From NCBI GenBank assembly GCA_031406575.1, contig JANOHP010000133.1, forward strand, positions 1 to 64,000: DNA of 64,000 nt. The letters run 5' to 3'. This document shows positions 16,933 through 25,914 of the stretch, in pieces; positions within the stretch are counted from its first letter, which is position 1; the number at the start of each line of letters is the position of its first letter. The DNA is from Ga0077555 sp031406575 (GTDB taxonomy: Bacteria; Pseudomonadota; Alphaproteobacteria; Rhizobiales; Hyphomicrobiaceae). Position numbers and translations under genes: made by a program. The notes under the pieces are model-generated. The model saw only the letters and a program-made list of their open reading frames with translations, was not told where the DNA came from and searched no databases.

Positions 16933-19900
16933 ATGCACGGCAGTTTCCGCGAGTCCTACGCGATCGACGAGACGGGGCAACCCTTCGATCTGGGGCAGAC
17001 CCCAGCTGAGCTGATTGTCCTGTCGTTTTCGGACAGTGATCTGGGCGCGTTCGCGGCGGGCTGGCATCGCGCGAAGGGTACACTGCCAACGCTGCGGCTG
17101 GCCAACCTGGTGGCGCTGCGCCATCCGATGTCGATCGATATGTACATCGAGCGCACTCTGGCGGGCGCGAAAGGGATTCTCATTCGCTTGATCGGTGGCG
17201 AAAGTTACTGGCCCTACGGTTTGCAGCAGGTCTGCGAGTTCGCGCGCAGCACGGGTGTGGCGCTCGCCGTGTTGCCGGCGGATGGACGCGTGGATCACAG
17301 GCTCGATGCCGTTTCCACGGTTCCGGTCGATGTCCTGCGCAGACTTGCGGTGCTGTGCGATACGGGTGGCGCGCAGGCGGCGCAGGCAGCACTCGCGGAA
17401 ATGGCCGAGGCGGCAGGCTTCGCCGTGCGGCGCCTCGACATTCAAAGCACCATTCCCGAGTGCGGGTGGTACGACGCTGCCGTGGGCTCGATTGCCGAGC
17501 CGACCGAGGTTGCTCAACCGACCGTCGCAATCACATTCTATCGGTCCTATCTGACGGCAGCCGATACGGACCCGATCGATGCGCTGATTGCGGTCTTCAG
17601 GGCGCGCGGGTTCGGTGCCATCGGGCTGTTCGTGCCCTCTCTCAAAGCGGCCGGTGTCGAGGCGTGGATGCGCGATGCTTTGCAGCGCATGACGCCTGTC
17701 GCCATCGTCAATACAACGGCCTTTTCCGCGCGCGGCGATGACGGCACGTCGCCACTCGATGGCGCGGGATGCCCCGTGTTCCAGGTGGCGCTGGCGACGG
17801 CGCGCAAGCGGGAGTGGGCCGCGTCGGAGCGCGGATTGTCCGCCGCAGATTTGGCCATGCATGTGGTGCTGCCGGAGGTCGACGGGCGCATTTTTGCCGG
17901 CGTCGTCAGCTTCAAATCACCGGGGAAACGCGATCCTGAATTGCAATACTCCCGGTTTGCCCATCGCGCCGATGCGGGTCGCGTGCAGGCGATCGTGGAT
18001 CGCGTGGTCGGGTGGCACCGATTGGCGGCGACGCAACCTCGAGACAGGCGCATTGCGCTGGTCTTGTCGACCTATCCGGGACGCGCCGATCAGATGGCCC
18101 ATGCCGTCGGTCTGGATGCGCTCGCATCAACCGAGGCCATCCTCGCTGATTTGGCGGCAGATGGGTATGCGGTCGGCAACGGCGATCAGTACCCTACCAG
18201 GGCAATTCAATCCACGACGTCGACCCCAGCCTCGACGTCACCCCCGCGGAGGCGGGGGCCTACGGCACGTCTCCGTGAATCGGCACCTCTATTTCGAGGT
18301 GTCGTGGGTGCCCGCCTGCGCGGGCATGACGTTGAGCATGAGGCTATGGTCCCGGGTCGCCCACAGGACGCCGATGAACTGACGCACCCCGAGTCACTCG
18401 CGAGCGCACTGTCTGCTGGAACGCTGAGTTGGCCGCTTTCGGCCTATCGGTCCGCGCTCCTGCGGTTGCCACAAACGCTGCAAGACGCGCTGGCGACTGC
18501 GTGGGGGCAGCCTGAAAACGATCCGGCGTTCCGCGAGGAGGCATTCCATTTTTCCGCCATCGAACGCGGACATGCGCTGGTGGCCCTTCAGCCCGAACGC
18601 GGCACCGTCGCGGAGCGCGATGGGGAGTATCATGACCTCGCGCGCACGCCGCGACACAGCTACGTCGCGTTTTATCTCTGGCTGCGGGCCCAGAGTATCC
18701 ACGCCCTCGTGCACGTCGGCGCGCACGGAACGCTGGAATGGCTGCCGGGGAAATCAGTCGCGGTGTCAGCGCACTGCTGGCCGGATGCGCTGACGGCGGA
18801 TCTACCGGTGATCTATCCGTTCATCGTCAATGATCCCGGTGAAGCAGCCCAAGCCAAGCGGCGAATCGGCGCCGTCACGCTCGGGCACCTTCCACCGCCG
18901 CAAATTGCCAGCTGCGTGCCTCAGGGCTTGCAGAACCTCGAGCGGCTGCTGGATGAGTATTCGACCGCCGACGGTTTGGATCCTGCGCGTCGAACCCGAT
19001 TGATCGGCTTGATCCGGGCAGAAGCGCAGAATTGCGGCGTCGACCAGGACCTGGGCCTGCCACTCGATGCCAGCACGATGGAAGCCATCATTCGCATCGA
19101 CCGCTTCGTGTGCGACATCAAGGCGAGCCAATTCGGTGACGGCTTGCACGTCTATGGACGCGGTGCCGGCGAACGCGACGGCTTGCGCGCGGCGCTCGCG
19201 GGACAGCGTGTGGACGCGGGCCCGGCGGGCTCACCGTGGCGGGGGCGGTCGGATGTGGTGCCGACGGGGCGCAATCTCTACTCCGTCGATCCGCGCGCGG
19301 TTCCCTCACGCACGGCGCATGCTCAGGGGGTAAAGCTCGCCGAGGAGTTGGTGCGGCGCTACCTCCAAGATCACGGTGATTGGCCGCACGCCCTCGTGGT
19401 GGATTTGTGGGGATCGGCGACGATGCGCACGGCGGGTGAAGAGTTCGCGATGGCGCTGCATTTGGCCGGATTGGCGCCGCGCTGGGATGTCGGTTCGGAC
19501 CGCGTCACGGGGTTCGAAATTCTGACGCTCACTGATTTGGGGCGGCCGCGCGTGGATGTGACGCTGCGCGTGTCGGGATTGTTCCGCGATGTGTTCCCGG
19601 GGCTCGCGCAACTCTTCGAGGCGGGCGTCGCAGCGCTGGCCGAAACCGATGAGAAAGTTGGCGATAACCCGTATGCCGTGCGCGTTTCCCGCGTGTTCGG
19701 GCCGCGTCCGGGGCATTATGGCGTGGGGATGGGGGCGGGCCTCGACGACTACAGCGCCGAAAGCCGCCATGCGCTCGGCGAGTCCTGGCTGGCGGGCTCG
19801 GAATGGACCATCGATTCAGCGGGTGGCGCGAACCGGGACCGGGCAGCCCTCGATGCGCGCGTTCTTGCGGCGGACGGTTTTGCCCATGTGCAGGATCTGG

Positions 19901-20379
19901 CGGAAACGGATCTGTTGCTGGCCTCCGATTACGCATCGCACGAAGGTGGGTTTGCGGCGGCGGTCGCGCGGTTGGGTGGACACGTCCCGGCGCTCTATCA
20001 TGTCGATGCCTCGCGTCCCGATGCCCCGCAGGCCCGCACGTTGCCGGAAGAAATTGCGCGCGTGGTTCGCGCCCGCGCCGCCAATCCCGCTTGGGTCGGG
20101 GGCATGATGCGGCACGGGTTTCGCGGCGCGGCGGAACTGACGGCGACCCTCGATCATCTCGCCGCGTTCGCGCATTTGACGCGCAGCGTGCCGGGCCACC
20201 TGTTCGACCTCTATCATGACGCAACGCTTGGCCAATCCGACGTTGTCGCCTTCATGTCGGTTGAAAATCCCGCAGCCCTGGCAGCGCTACGTGGCCGGTT
20301 CACCGCTCTGCATGACGCCGGGCTATGGGTAACGCGGCGCAATTCCATCGCCTCGGCCCTCGGAGGCGCTGATGTCTGA
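16933..20379 (+). CDS. cobN: Cobaltochelatase subunit CobN (with in-frame repeat insertion)
   Basis: 1148 residues. CobN is the large subunit of the ATP-dependent aerobic cobaltochelatase that inserts Co(II) into hydrogenobyrinate a,c-diamide with CobS and CobT partners, which are not in this window. Conserved parts include HVGAHGTLEWLPGKSVALS-like text at about residue 595 and VDLWGSATMRTAGEE near 820. VFGPRPGHYGVGMG and the C-terminal FMSVENPAALAALRGRF are also present. Residues about 423-468 are encoded by a palindromic repeat element (18199-18336) that keeps the frame and reads as Arg/Pro-rich low-complexity sequence. The frame is otherwise intact. It overlaps cobG by eight bases. Confidence 0.95.
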   Translation: MHGSFRESYAIDETGQPFDLGQTPAELIVLSFSDSDLGAFAAGWHRAKGTLPTLRLANLVALRHPMSIDMYIERTLAGAKGILIRLIGGESYWPYGLQQVCEFARSTGVALAVLPADGRVDHRLDAVSTVPVDVLRRLAVLCDTGGAQAAQAALAEMAEAAGFAVRRLDIQSTIPECGWYDAAVGSIAEPTEVAQPTVAITFYRSYLTAADTDPIDALIAVFRARGFGAIGLFVPSLKAAGVEAWMRDALQRMTPVAIVNTTAFSARGDDGTSPLDGAGCPVFQVALATARKREWAASERGLSAADLAMHVVLPEVDGRIFAGVVSFKSPGKRDPELQYSRFAHRADAGRVQAIVDRVVGWHRLAATQPRDRRIALVLSTYPGRADQMAHAVGLDALASTEAILADLAADGYAVGNGDQYPTRAIQSTTSTPASTSPPRRRGPTARLRESAPLFRGVVGARLRGHDVEHEAMVPGRPQDADELTHPESLASALSAGTLSWPLSAYRSALLRLPQTLQDALATAWGQPENDPAFREEAFHFSAIERGHALVALQPERGTVAERDGEYHDLARTPRHSYVAFYLWLRAQSIHALVHVGAHGTLEWLPGKSVAVSAHCWPDALTADLPVIYPFIVNDPGEAAQAKRRIGAVTLGHLPPPQIASCVPQGLQNLERLLDEYSTADGLDPARRTRLIGLIRAEAQNCGVDQDLGLPLDASTMEAIIRIDRFVCDIKASQFGDGLHVYGRGAGERDGLRAALAGQRVDAGPAGSPWRGRSDVVPTGRNLYSVDPRAVPSRTAHAQGVKLAEELVRRYLQDHGDWPHALVVDLWGSATMRTAGEEFAMALHLAGLAPRWDVGSDRVTGFEILTLTDLGRPRVDVTLRVSGLFRDVFPGLAQLFEAGVAALAETDEKVGDNPYAVRVSRVFGPRPGHYGVGMGAGLDDYSAESRHALGESWLAGSEWTIDSAGGANRDRAALDARVLAADGFAHVQDLAETDLLLASDYASHEGGFAAAVARLGGHVPALYHVDASRPDAPQARTLPEEIARVVRARAANPAWVGGMMRHGFRGAAELTATLDHLAAFAHLTRSVPGHLFDLYHDATLGQSDVVAFMSVENPAALAALRGRFTALHDAGLWVTRRNSIASALGGADV
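18199..18336 (+). repeat. Palindromic element inserted in frame within cobN
   Basis: The edges are GGCAATTCA (18201-18209) and GGGCATGACGTTGAG (18322-18336). Three hairpins are visible: CCCCCGC/GCGGGGG (18241-18258), CACCTC/GAGGTG (18284-18301) and GCCCGC/GCGGGC (18310-18325). The same words in the same order occur, inverted, at 37083-37239. The insert is about 138 bases, a multiple of three, with no stop in the cobN frame. Confidence 0.85.
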
Positions 20380-21535
20380 GCCTGTCATTCGAGGGTGGTG
20401 TCCCGGCGCGCTGCGTCCGATGGAGTCCGGTGACGGATGGGTGGTGCGCATCCGTCCGATCGCGGGGGGGCTCACTCAGGCGCAGGCCGAGGGTCTGGGG
20501 CAACTGACGTTGCAGCACGGCAATGGGTTGATCGATCTGTCGTCGCGCGCCAATCTTCAACTGCGCGGCGTATCGGAGCAGACCTTCGAGCCGCTGATCA
20601 AAGGCCTGTCTGATTTGGACTTGGTGGACGACGGCGTTGAGGCCGAAGCGCGTCACAATATCGTCGTCACGCCGTTCTGGGCACCCGGCGACGGTGTGCA
20701 AACGATCGCGAGACGATTAGCCGGCGCACTTTCTTCGAGCGATGCGCCACGCTTGCCGTCGAAATTCGGCTTTGCTGTCGATTGTGGACCTTCCCCAGTG
20801 TTGACCACAACCTCGGCCGACATCCGCCTGGAGCGTGGTGTTGACGGTGGCTTGATCTGCCGCGCGGACGGTGCGACGCGCGGCGCGCGGGTGGCGGAAG
20901 AGTCTGCCGTTGCGACCGCGATGGCGCTGGCCCGGTGGTTCATCGATACGGGCGGTGTGCAGGGCGAGCGCGGGCGCATGGCTGGACATGTGGCGAACCG
21001 TGCTGCATTGCCTGAGCGTTTTCGTGCGGCGCCAGCGCAAGCGCACATCGGCCCACCCCCTCGACCCGGTGCGGTTGCAGCCGGTCTCCTCGTCGGCGTC
21101 GAGTTCGGTCAATTGCGCGCCGAAACGTTGATCGCATTGGCCAGACACGGGGCGATACGCGTCACACCCTGGCGTATGCTGTTGATCGAAGGTGCGACCG
21201 CTGCACCCGAGAGTGAAGGCCTCATCACGCGCCCCGACGATCCAATGTTGCGTGTCGTCGCCTGCACGGGAAAACCGGCCTGCATTCAGGGGCTGCAACC
21301 GACGCGGCAGCTCGCACGCCGACTTGCAGCGCACCTGCCCGAGACGATGACGCTGCACGTCTCGGGGTGCGCCAAGGGCTGCGCGCATGCGGGCCGCGCC
21401 GACATCACGTTGACGGGTCGAGAGGATGGTTTTGGTTTCAGTCGCAATGGCCGCGCAGGTGATCCGCCGAGTCGGACAGTTCGCACGCCCGAAGCCCTCG
21501 TCGACGACCCGTCGTTTTTGCGCGAGGTGATGTGA
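20372..21535 (+). CDS. cobG: Precorrin-3B synthase CobG
   Basis: 387 residues, a sulfite/nitrite-reductase-like ferredoxin-dependent oxygenase that hydroxylates precorrin-3A to precorrin-3B, a step specific to the oxygen-requiring route. The siroheme/4Fe-4S cysteines are visible as ACTGKPACIQ (C-x5-C) and VSGCAKGCAHAG (C-x3-C). The N-terminal half-domain contains IDLSSRANLQLRGV. It overlaps cobN by eight bases and cobH by four. Presence of cobG here says the cell uses the aerobic ring-contraction route. Confidence 0.95.
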   Translation: MSEPVIRGWCPGALRPMESGDGWVVRIRPIAGGLTQAQAEGLGQLTLQHGNGLIDLSSRANLQLRGVSEQTFEPLIKGLSDLDLVDDGVEAEARHNIVVTPFWAPGDGVQTIARRLAGALSSSDAPRLPSKFGFAVDCGPSPVLTTTSADIRLERGVDGGLICRADGATRGARVAEESAVATAMALARWFIDTGGVQGERGRMAGHVANRAALPERFRAAPAQAHIGPPPRPGAVAAGLLVGVEFGQLRAETLIALARHGAIRVTPWRMLLIEGATAAPESEGLITRPDDPMLRVVACTGKPACIQGLQPTRQLARRLAAHLPETMTLHVSGCAKGCAHAGRADITLTGREDGFGFSRNGRAGDPPSRTVRTPEALVDDPSFLREVM

Positions 21536-22164
21536 TGCCTCATGTGTATGAAACGGATGGCGCGGCGATCTACGCCAACTCCTTCGCAACGATCCGCGCG
21601 GAAGCCGACCTCGCCCGGTTCGAGGCGTCGGAAGAAGTCGTGGCCGTGCGCATGATCCACGCGTCCGGCATGGTGGCCCTGGCCGCCGATATCCGCTTCA
21701 GTCCTGGCATGGTGACCGAAGCGCGCGCTGCTCTCGAGCGCGGCGCGCCGATCCTGTGTGATGCGCGCATGGTCAGCGAAGGCATTACGCGGGCGCGCTT
21801 GCCGGCGGACAATGCCGTCGTCTGCACGCTGCACGACGCGCGCGTGGCGGCGCTGGCGCAGGCGATGAACACCACGCGGTCGGCTGCGGCGGTTGAACTG
21901 TGGCGGTCGCACCTGGCCGGCGCCGTGGTTGCGATCGGCAATGCGCCGACGGCGCTGTTTCATCTTTTGAACATGCTGGAAGATCCCCAGTGCCCGCGGC
22001 CCGCGGCAATTATCGGCTGCCCCGTCGGGTTCGTGGGCGCGGCAGAATCGAAAGACGCATTGATGGCCGCGTTACCGACGCCAGCCCTCATCGTCGCCGG
22101 ACGCCTCGGCGGCTCGGCCCTCACGGTGGCGGCCATCAACGCGCTGGCCAGCCGGACAGAATGA
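21532..22164 (+). CDS. cobH: Precorrin-8X methylmutase
   Basis: 210 residues. It moves the C11 methyl group to C12, giving hydrogenobyrinate. Typical segments are FASTIRAEADL-like FATIRAEADLARF, VAVRMIHASGMVALA with the catalytic histidine, GAPILCDARMVSEGITR, and the C-terminal GFVGAAESKDAL. Two adjacent ATGs (21532 and 21535) could start it; the first gives the ATGA-type overlap with cobG. Confidence 0.96.
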   Translation: MMPHVYETDGAAIYANSFATIRAEADLARFEASEEVVAVRMIHASGMVALAADIRFSPGMVTEARAALERGAPILCDARMVSEGITRARLPADNAVVCTLHDARVAALAQAMNTTRSAAAVELWRSHLAGAVVAIGNAPTALFHLLNMLEDPQCPRPAAIIGCPVGFVGAAESKDALMAALPTPALIVAGRLGGSALTVAAINALASRTE

Positions 22165-22181
22165 GCCCGAGGCGGACACAC

Positions 22182-22913
22182 ATGGGAAAAATCATCTGTA
22201 CCGGTCTGGGCCCCGGCGATCCGGATCTGATCAGCGTGCGTTCCGATCGATTGATCCGGTCGGCGCGGCAGGTCGCGTATTTTCGCAAGGCGGGTCGCGC
22301 GGGACAGGCGCGCAGCATCGTGCAGGGCATGCTGGCGCGCGGTGTGATCGAATATGCGATGGAATATCCGGTCACGACGGAGTTGGATTTCGGGGGCGCC
22401 GAATACAACCGAATTCTAGCCTCATTCTATGACGCTTGGGCGACGCGTCTCGTGGATGTGGCCGCAACCGACGACGTTATCGTGCTGTGTGAGGGTGACC
22501 CTCTGTTTTACGGCTCCTTCATGCATTTGATGCAGCGCCTGCAAGGGCGTGCCGAAGTCGAGATCGTGCCCGGCATCACCGGCATGTCGGGGTGCTGGAC
22601 GGCGACGGGCCGTCCCATGACATGGGGTGACGATGTTCTGGTCGTGCTGATGGGCACGCTGCCGGAAATAGATTTGGTCCGCCACATGCGCACAGCCGAT
22701 GCGCTCGTCATCATGAAGCTCGGACAGAACTTGCCCAAAGTGCGGCGCGCGCTCGATGAGGCTGGCCGACTACAAGACGCGTGGTTGGTCGAGCGCGGCA
22801 CGACGCCCGCGCAGCACGTCACGCGCCTCGCCGAGAGCGAAGCGTCCGAATGCCCCTATTTTGCGACCATTCTCGTGCATGGGCAGGGTCGCCGACCGAT
22901 GGCTGCCCAATGA
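22182..22913 (+). CDS. cobI: Precorrin-2 C20-methyltransferase
   Basis: 243 residues, SAM-dependent tetrapyrrole methylase fold. The N-terminal GLGPGDPDLISVRSDRLI and ITGMSGCWTA, with VLCEGDPLFYGSF, are characteristic of CobI/CbiL. I chose ATG 22182 because GAGGCGG lies before it and the protein then begins at the first beta strand. An ATG at 22161 overlapping the cobH stop by ATGA is a real alternative adding seven residues. It overlaps cobJ by four bases. Confidence 0.95.
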   Translation: MGKIICTGLGPGDPDLISVRSDRLIRSARQVAYFRKAGRAGQARSIVQGMLARGVIEYAMEYPVTTELDFGGAEYNRILASFYDAWATRLVDVAATDDVIVLCEGDPLFYGSFMHLMQRLQGRAEVEIVPGITGMSGCWTATGRPMTWGDDVLVVLMGTLPEIDLVRHMRTADALVIMKLGQNLPKVRRALDEAGRLQDAWLVERGTTPAQHVTRLAESEASECPYFATILVHGQGRRPMAAQ

Positions 22914-23644
22914 CAGGCTCACTCGTCATCGCTGGACTGGGTCCAGGCGGTCCATCGCTGATCACGCCGGCGGTTGCAGCAGCCTTGGCCGAAGCGACTG
23001 ACGTCGTGGGCTACGGGCCCTATGTTGCGCGGATCGCGCCGCGCGATGGACTGACGTTGCACGTCTCGGACAACCGCGAGGAATTAGATCGCGCCAGGCA
23101 TGCCGTGAGGATGGCGGCAGCGGGGCGGCGTGTGGTCGTGGTGTCGTCGGGCGACCCCGGCGTGTTTGCCATGGCGTCGGCGATTTTCGAGGCCCTCGAA
23201 GGCAAGCCGGAATGGCACACACTGGATATCCGCGTCCTGCCGGGGATTACCGCGATGCTGGCCGCCGCTGCACGCATCGGGGCGCCGCTCGGGCACGATT
23301 TCTGTGCCATCAATCTCAGCGATAATCTCAAGCCGTGGGCTCGCGTCGAGCAGCGGTTGCGTGCGGCAGCGCAAGCCGATTTTGCGATGGCCCTCTACAA
23401 TCCGCGATCGGCCGGCCGCCCGCATCAGTTTGCACGCACGCTCGACATCCTTCTGGACGTCTGCGGTCCGCAACGCTTGATCACGTTCGCGCGCGCCGTC
23501 ATGACGCCCGACGAACACATCGAAACGCTGGCGCTCGCCCAGGCGACGCCGGAGATGGCCGACATGCGGACAGTTGTGCTGGTGGGGTCGTCGACAACGC
23601 GAAGGGTCGGTCCCTGGGTCTATACGCCGAGGCGATCGGAATGA
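22910..23644 (+). CDS. cobJ: Precorrin-3B C17-methyltransferase
   Basis: 244 residues. It methylates C17 and drives ring contraction to precorrin-4. Seen are VIAGLGPGGPSLITPAV, VVGYGPYVARI, VVVSSGDPGVFAMAS, LPGITAMLAAAARIGAPLGHDFCAI split over the active site, and MALYNPRSAGRP. It overlaps cobI by ATGA. Its last 25 bases overlap the 3-prime end of cobK on the other strand. Confidence 0.96.
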   Translation: MTGSLVIAGLGPGGPSLITPAVAAALAEATDVVGYGPYVARIAPRDGLTLHVSDNREELDRARHAVRMAAAGRRVVVVSSGDPGVFAMASAIFEALEGKPEWHTLDIRVLPGITAMLAAAARIGAPLGHDFCAINLSDNLKPWARVEQRLRAAAQADFAMALYNPRSAGRPHQFARTLDILLDVCGPQRLITFARAVMTPDEHIETLALAQATPEMADMRTVVLVGSSTTRRVGPWVYTPRRSE

Positions 23645-24369
23645 CCGAGCCAGCGCAGGACATCGCCCATCGAGTGCGTCGAGTGGCGTTCGGGCATACG
23701 CGGCCGTTCAATCATGATGACGGGCAACCCGAGCGCTCGCGCAGCGTCGAGCTTGGCGCGTGCGCCTGTGCCGCCAGCGTTCTTGGCGACGACGTGAGTG
23801 ATCCGATGTGCTCTCAACACAGCCTCATCCGCCTCCGCCGTGAAGGGGCCGCGGGCAAGGATGACGTCGATATTCGGCAGCGGCAAAGGCGCCTCGGGTG
23901 CGTCGATGATGCGCAGCAGATAGAAGTGCTGGGGCTTGGCCGCGAACGGCGCGAGGGTTTGCCTTCCGATCGCGAGAAACACGCGCGCGGGCTCCCCAGG
24001 CAACGCTCTGACAGCAGCTTCGACATTGGCGACGCGACGCCAGTCGTCACCAGACTCGGGCTTCCACTCGGGCCGCTCGAAGGCGATCAGTGGCGTTCCC
24101 GTCGTGGCGCAGGCGTTCACCGCGTTGCGGCTCATTTGCGCTGCGAACGGATGTGTGGCGTCGATGACGTGCGTGACCTGTTCGTGCCGAAGGGTGGCGA
24201 TGAGGCCGTCGACACCGCCGAAGCCGCCGACGCGCGTGGGCATCGGTTGGCTTTTGGGCGACGCGGTGCGGCCCGCATAGGAGTAGAGGCCCGCGATACC
24301 GGCTCCGGCGAGCGCACGCGCGAGGTCAGTAGCTTCGGTCGTGCCGCCCAGGAGAAGGACGCGGATCAT
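23620..24369 (-). CDS. cobK: Precorrin-6A reductase
   Basis: 249 residues. It reduces the corrin precursor precorrin-6A with NADPH. It has a Rossmann-like start VLLLGGTTEATDLARAL, then VIDATHPFAAQMSRNA, ARVFLAIGRQTLAPF and VVAKNAGGTGARAKLDAA. It is the only gene facing the other way inside the cobW-cobA run. Its tail overlaps cobJ by 25 bases, and its start codon (24367-24369) overlaps the cobL start codon (24368-24370). Confidence 0.95.
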   Translation of the reverse strand: MIRVLLLGGTTEATDLARALAGAGIAGLYSYAGRTASPKSQPMPTRVGGFGGVDGLIATLRHEQVTHVIDATHPFAAQMSRNAVNACATTGTPLIAFERPEWKPESGDDWRRVANVEAAVRALPGEPARVFLAIGRQTLAPFAAKPQHFYLLRIIDAPEAPLPLPNIDVILARGPFTAEADEAVLRAHRITHVVAKNAGGTGARAKLDAARALGLPVIMIERPRMPERHSTHSMGDVLRWLGHSDRLGV

Positions 24370-25549
24370 GGGTGAGCCTTGGCTTCGCATTATCGGCATC
24401 GGTGAAGATGGCCTTGCCGGCCTATCGCCGGCAAGCCGCGAGGCGTTGGCGGGATCTGAAGTCGTTTTCGGTGGACCTCGTCATTTGAAGTTGGCGAACC
24501 TCGGCGATCGCGGGCGCCTCTGGCCGGTGCCGTTCTCTATCAGCCCCGTGCTCGCCTTGCGAGGGCGCAACGTCGCGGTGCTCGTGTCCGGCGATCCGTT
24601 TTGGCACGGCGCCGGCAGCAGTCTGGCCGCTGAACTGTCTCCGGGTGAATGGGTGGCGTTTCCCGCACCCTCGACGTTTTCGTTGGTTGCGGCAAGACTG
24701 GGATGGCGGCTCGAGGCCGTGGTTTGCCTGGGGTTGCACGCAGCGCCGCTCGAAACGTTGGTTCGGCATTTGGCGCCACGACGCAAGCTCATTTGTCTCG
24801 TGCGAGACGGTGCGGCGGTGGGCGCATTGGCGGGTTGGTTGACCCGGAAGGGTTTTGGCGCCTCACGCGTTTGGGTGATGGAAGCGCTCGGCGGTGGTTC
24901 CGAGCGCGTTCGCGACGCGTGTGCCCAGACATATGCGCTCGGCGACGTGCATGCGCCCGTGGCGGTTGCAATCGAAGCCGCCGGCGGCGAGGGCCTGTCG
25001 CGCGCGTCGGGTTTGCCCGACGAAATATTCGCGCACGACGGCCAGATCACGAAGCGTCCGGTTCGTGCATTGACGCTGTCGGCGTTGGCCCCGCGTCCCG
25101 GACAACGGTTGTGGGATGTGGGCGCTGGCTCCGGTTCGATTTCCATCGAGTGGTGCCTCGCGGGCGGCCAAGCGGTATGCATCGAGGCGCGACCCGATCG
25201 CGTGCAGGTCATCCGCATGAACGCGGCGCGCTTCGGCGTGGCGGATCATCTGACGGTGATCGAGGGTGAGGCACCAGCGGTTCTCGAAGGCTTGCCGTCG
25301 CCTGATGCGGTTTTCGTGGGTGGTGGCGCAAACGCATCGCTGATCGAACTGCTGTGGACGCGCATGACGCCGGGCACGCGCCTCGTCGCCAACGCGGTGA
25401 CGCTGGAGACGGAAGCCCTGCTGTGCGCCGAGCACAAACATCGCGGCGGTGAGCTGTTGCGGATCGAGCTGGCGCACGCGGCGCCGCTGGGTGCAATGCG
25501 TGGGTGGGTTCCAGCACGGCCCGTCGTGCAATGGAGTGTCGTCCGATGA
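24368..25549 (+). CDS. cobL: Precorrin-6Y C5,15-methyltransferase (decarboxylating)
   Basis: 393 residues, a fusion of the CbiE-type tetrapyrrole methylase (residues 1-200: IIGIGEDGLAGLSPASREAL) and the CbiT-type methyltransferase/decarboxylase (about 225-390: LWDVGAGSGSISIEWCLAG). It methylates C5 and C15 and removes the C12 acetate carboxyl group. The ATG at 24368 overlaps the cobK start on the other strand, and its end overlaps cobE by ATGA. Length is normal for fused CobL. Confidence 0.96.
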   Translation: MGEPWLRIIGIGEDGLAGLSPASREALAGSEVVFGGPRHLKLANLGDRGRLWPVPFSISPVLALRGRNVAVLVSGDPFWHGAGSSLAAELSPGEWVAFPAPSTFSLVAARLGWRLEAVVCLGLHAAPLETLVRHLAPRRKLICLVRDGAAVGALAGWLTRKGFGASRVWVMEALGGGSERVRDACAQTYALGDVHAPVAVAIEAAGGEGLSRASGLPDEIFAHDGQITKRPVRALTLSALAPRPGQRLWDVGAGSGSISIEWCLAGGQAVCIEARPDRVQVIRMNAARFGVADHLTVIEGEAPAVLEGLPSPDAVFVGGGANASLIELLWTRMTPGTRLVANAVTLETEALLCAEHKHRGGELLRIELAHAAPLGAMRGWVPARPVVQWSVVR

Positions 25550-25914
25550 GAGTTGCGGGACTGGGATTTCGGGAGGCCGCGAATGTCGCGTCGCTGCGTG
25601 ATGCGCTCGCGCGTGCCGGTGGCACCGAAGGCCTCGTTGCCTTGGCCACGGCCGACGAGAAAGCCTCTGCTCGATGCCTGCAGGAGTTGGCGGCGGAATT
25701 GGCGCTGCCCATACGCGGCGTCGCGCCATCAGCACTGGCAGCAGCAGAGACAGTGACACTGTCCGACCGGGTTGCAGCTCGATTCGGTGCCGGCAGCGTC
25801 GCGGAAGCGGCAGCCCTCGCAGCCGCTGGACCGGCAGCGCGACTTCTGGGGCCACGAGCCATTTCGCACGACGGCATGGCAACGGCGGCTATCGCAGAGG
25901 GAGCCCTGCTATGA
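25546..25914 (+). CDS. cobE: CobE / CbiG C-terminal-domain cobalamin protein
   Basis: 122 residues. It corresponds to the C-terminal domain of CbiG, which in aerobic pathways stands alone as CobE. The start is VAGLGFREAANVASLRDAL; the end has the family-like AISHDGMATAAIAEG. Its biochemical role in the aerobic route is not settled. It is wedged between cobL and cobM with ATGA overlaps on both sides. Confidence 0.88.
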   Translation: MRVAGLGFREAANVASLRDALARAGGTEGLVALATADEKASARCLQELAAELALPIRGVAPSALAAAETVTLSDRVAARFGAGSVAEAAALAAAGPAARLLGPRAISHDGMATAAIAEGALL

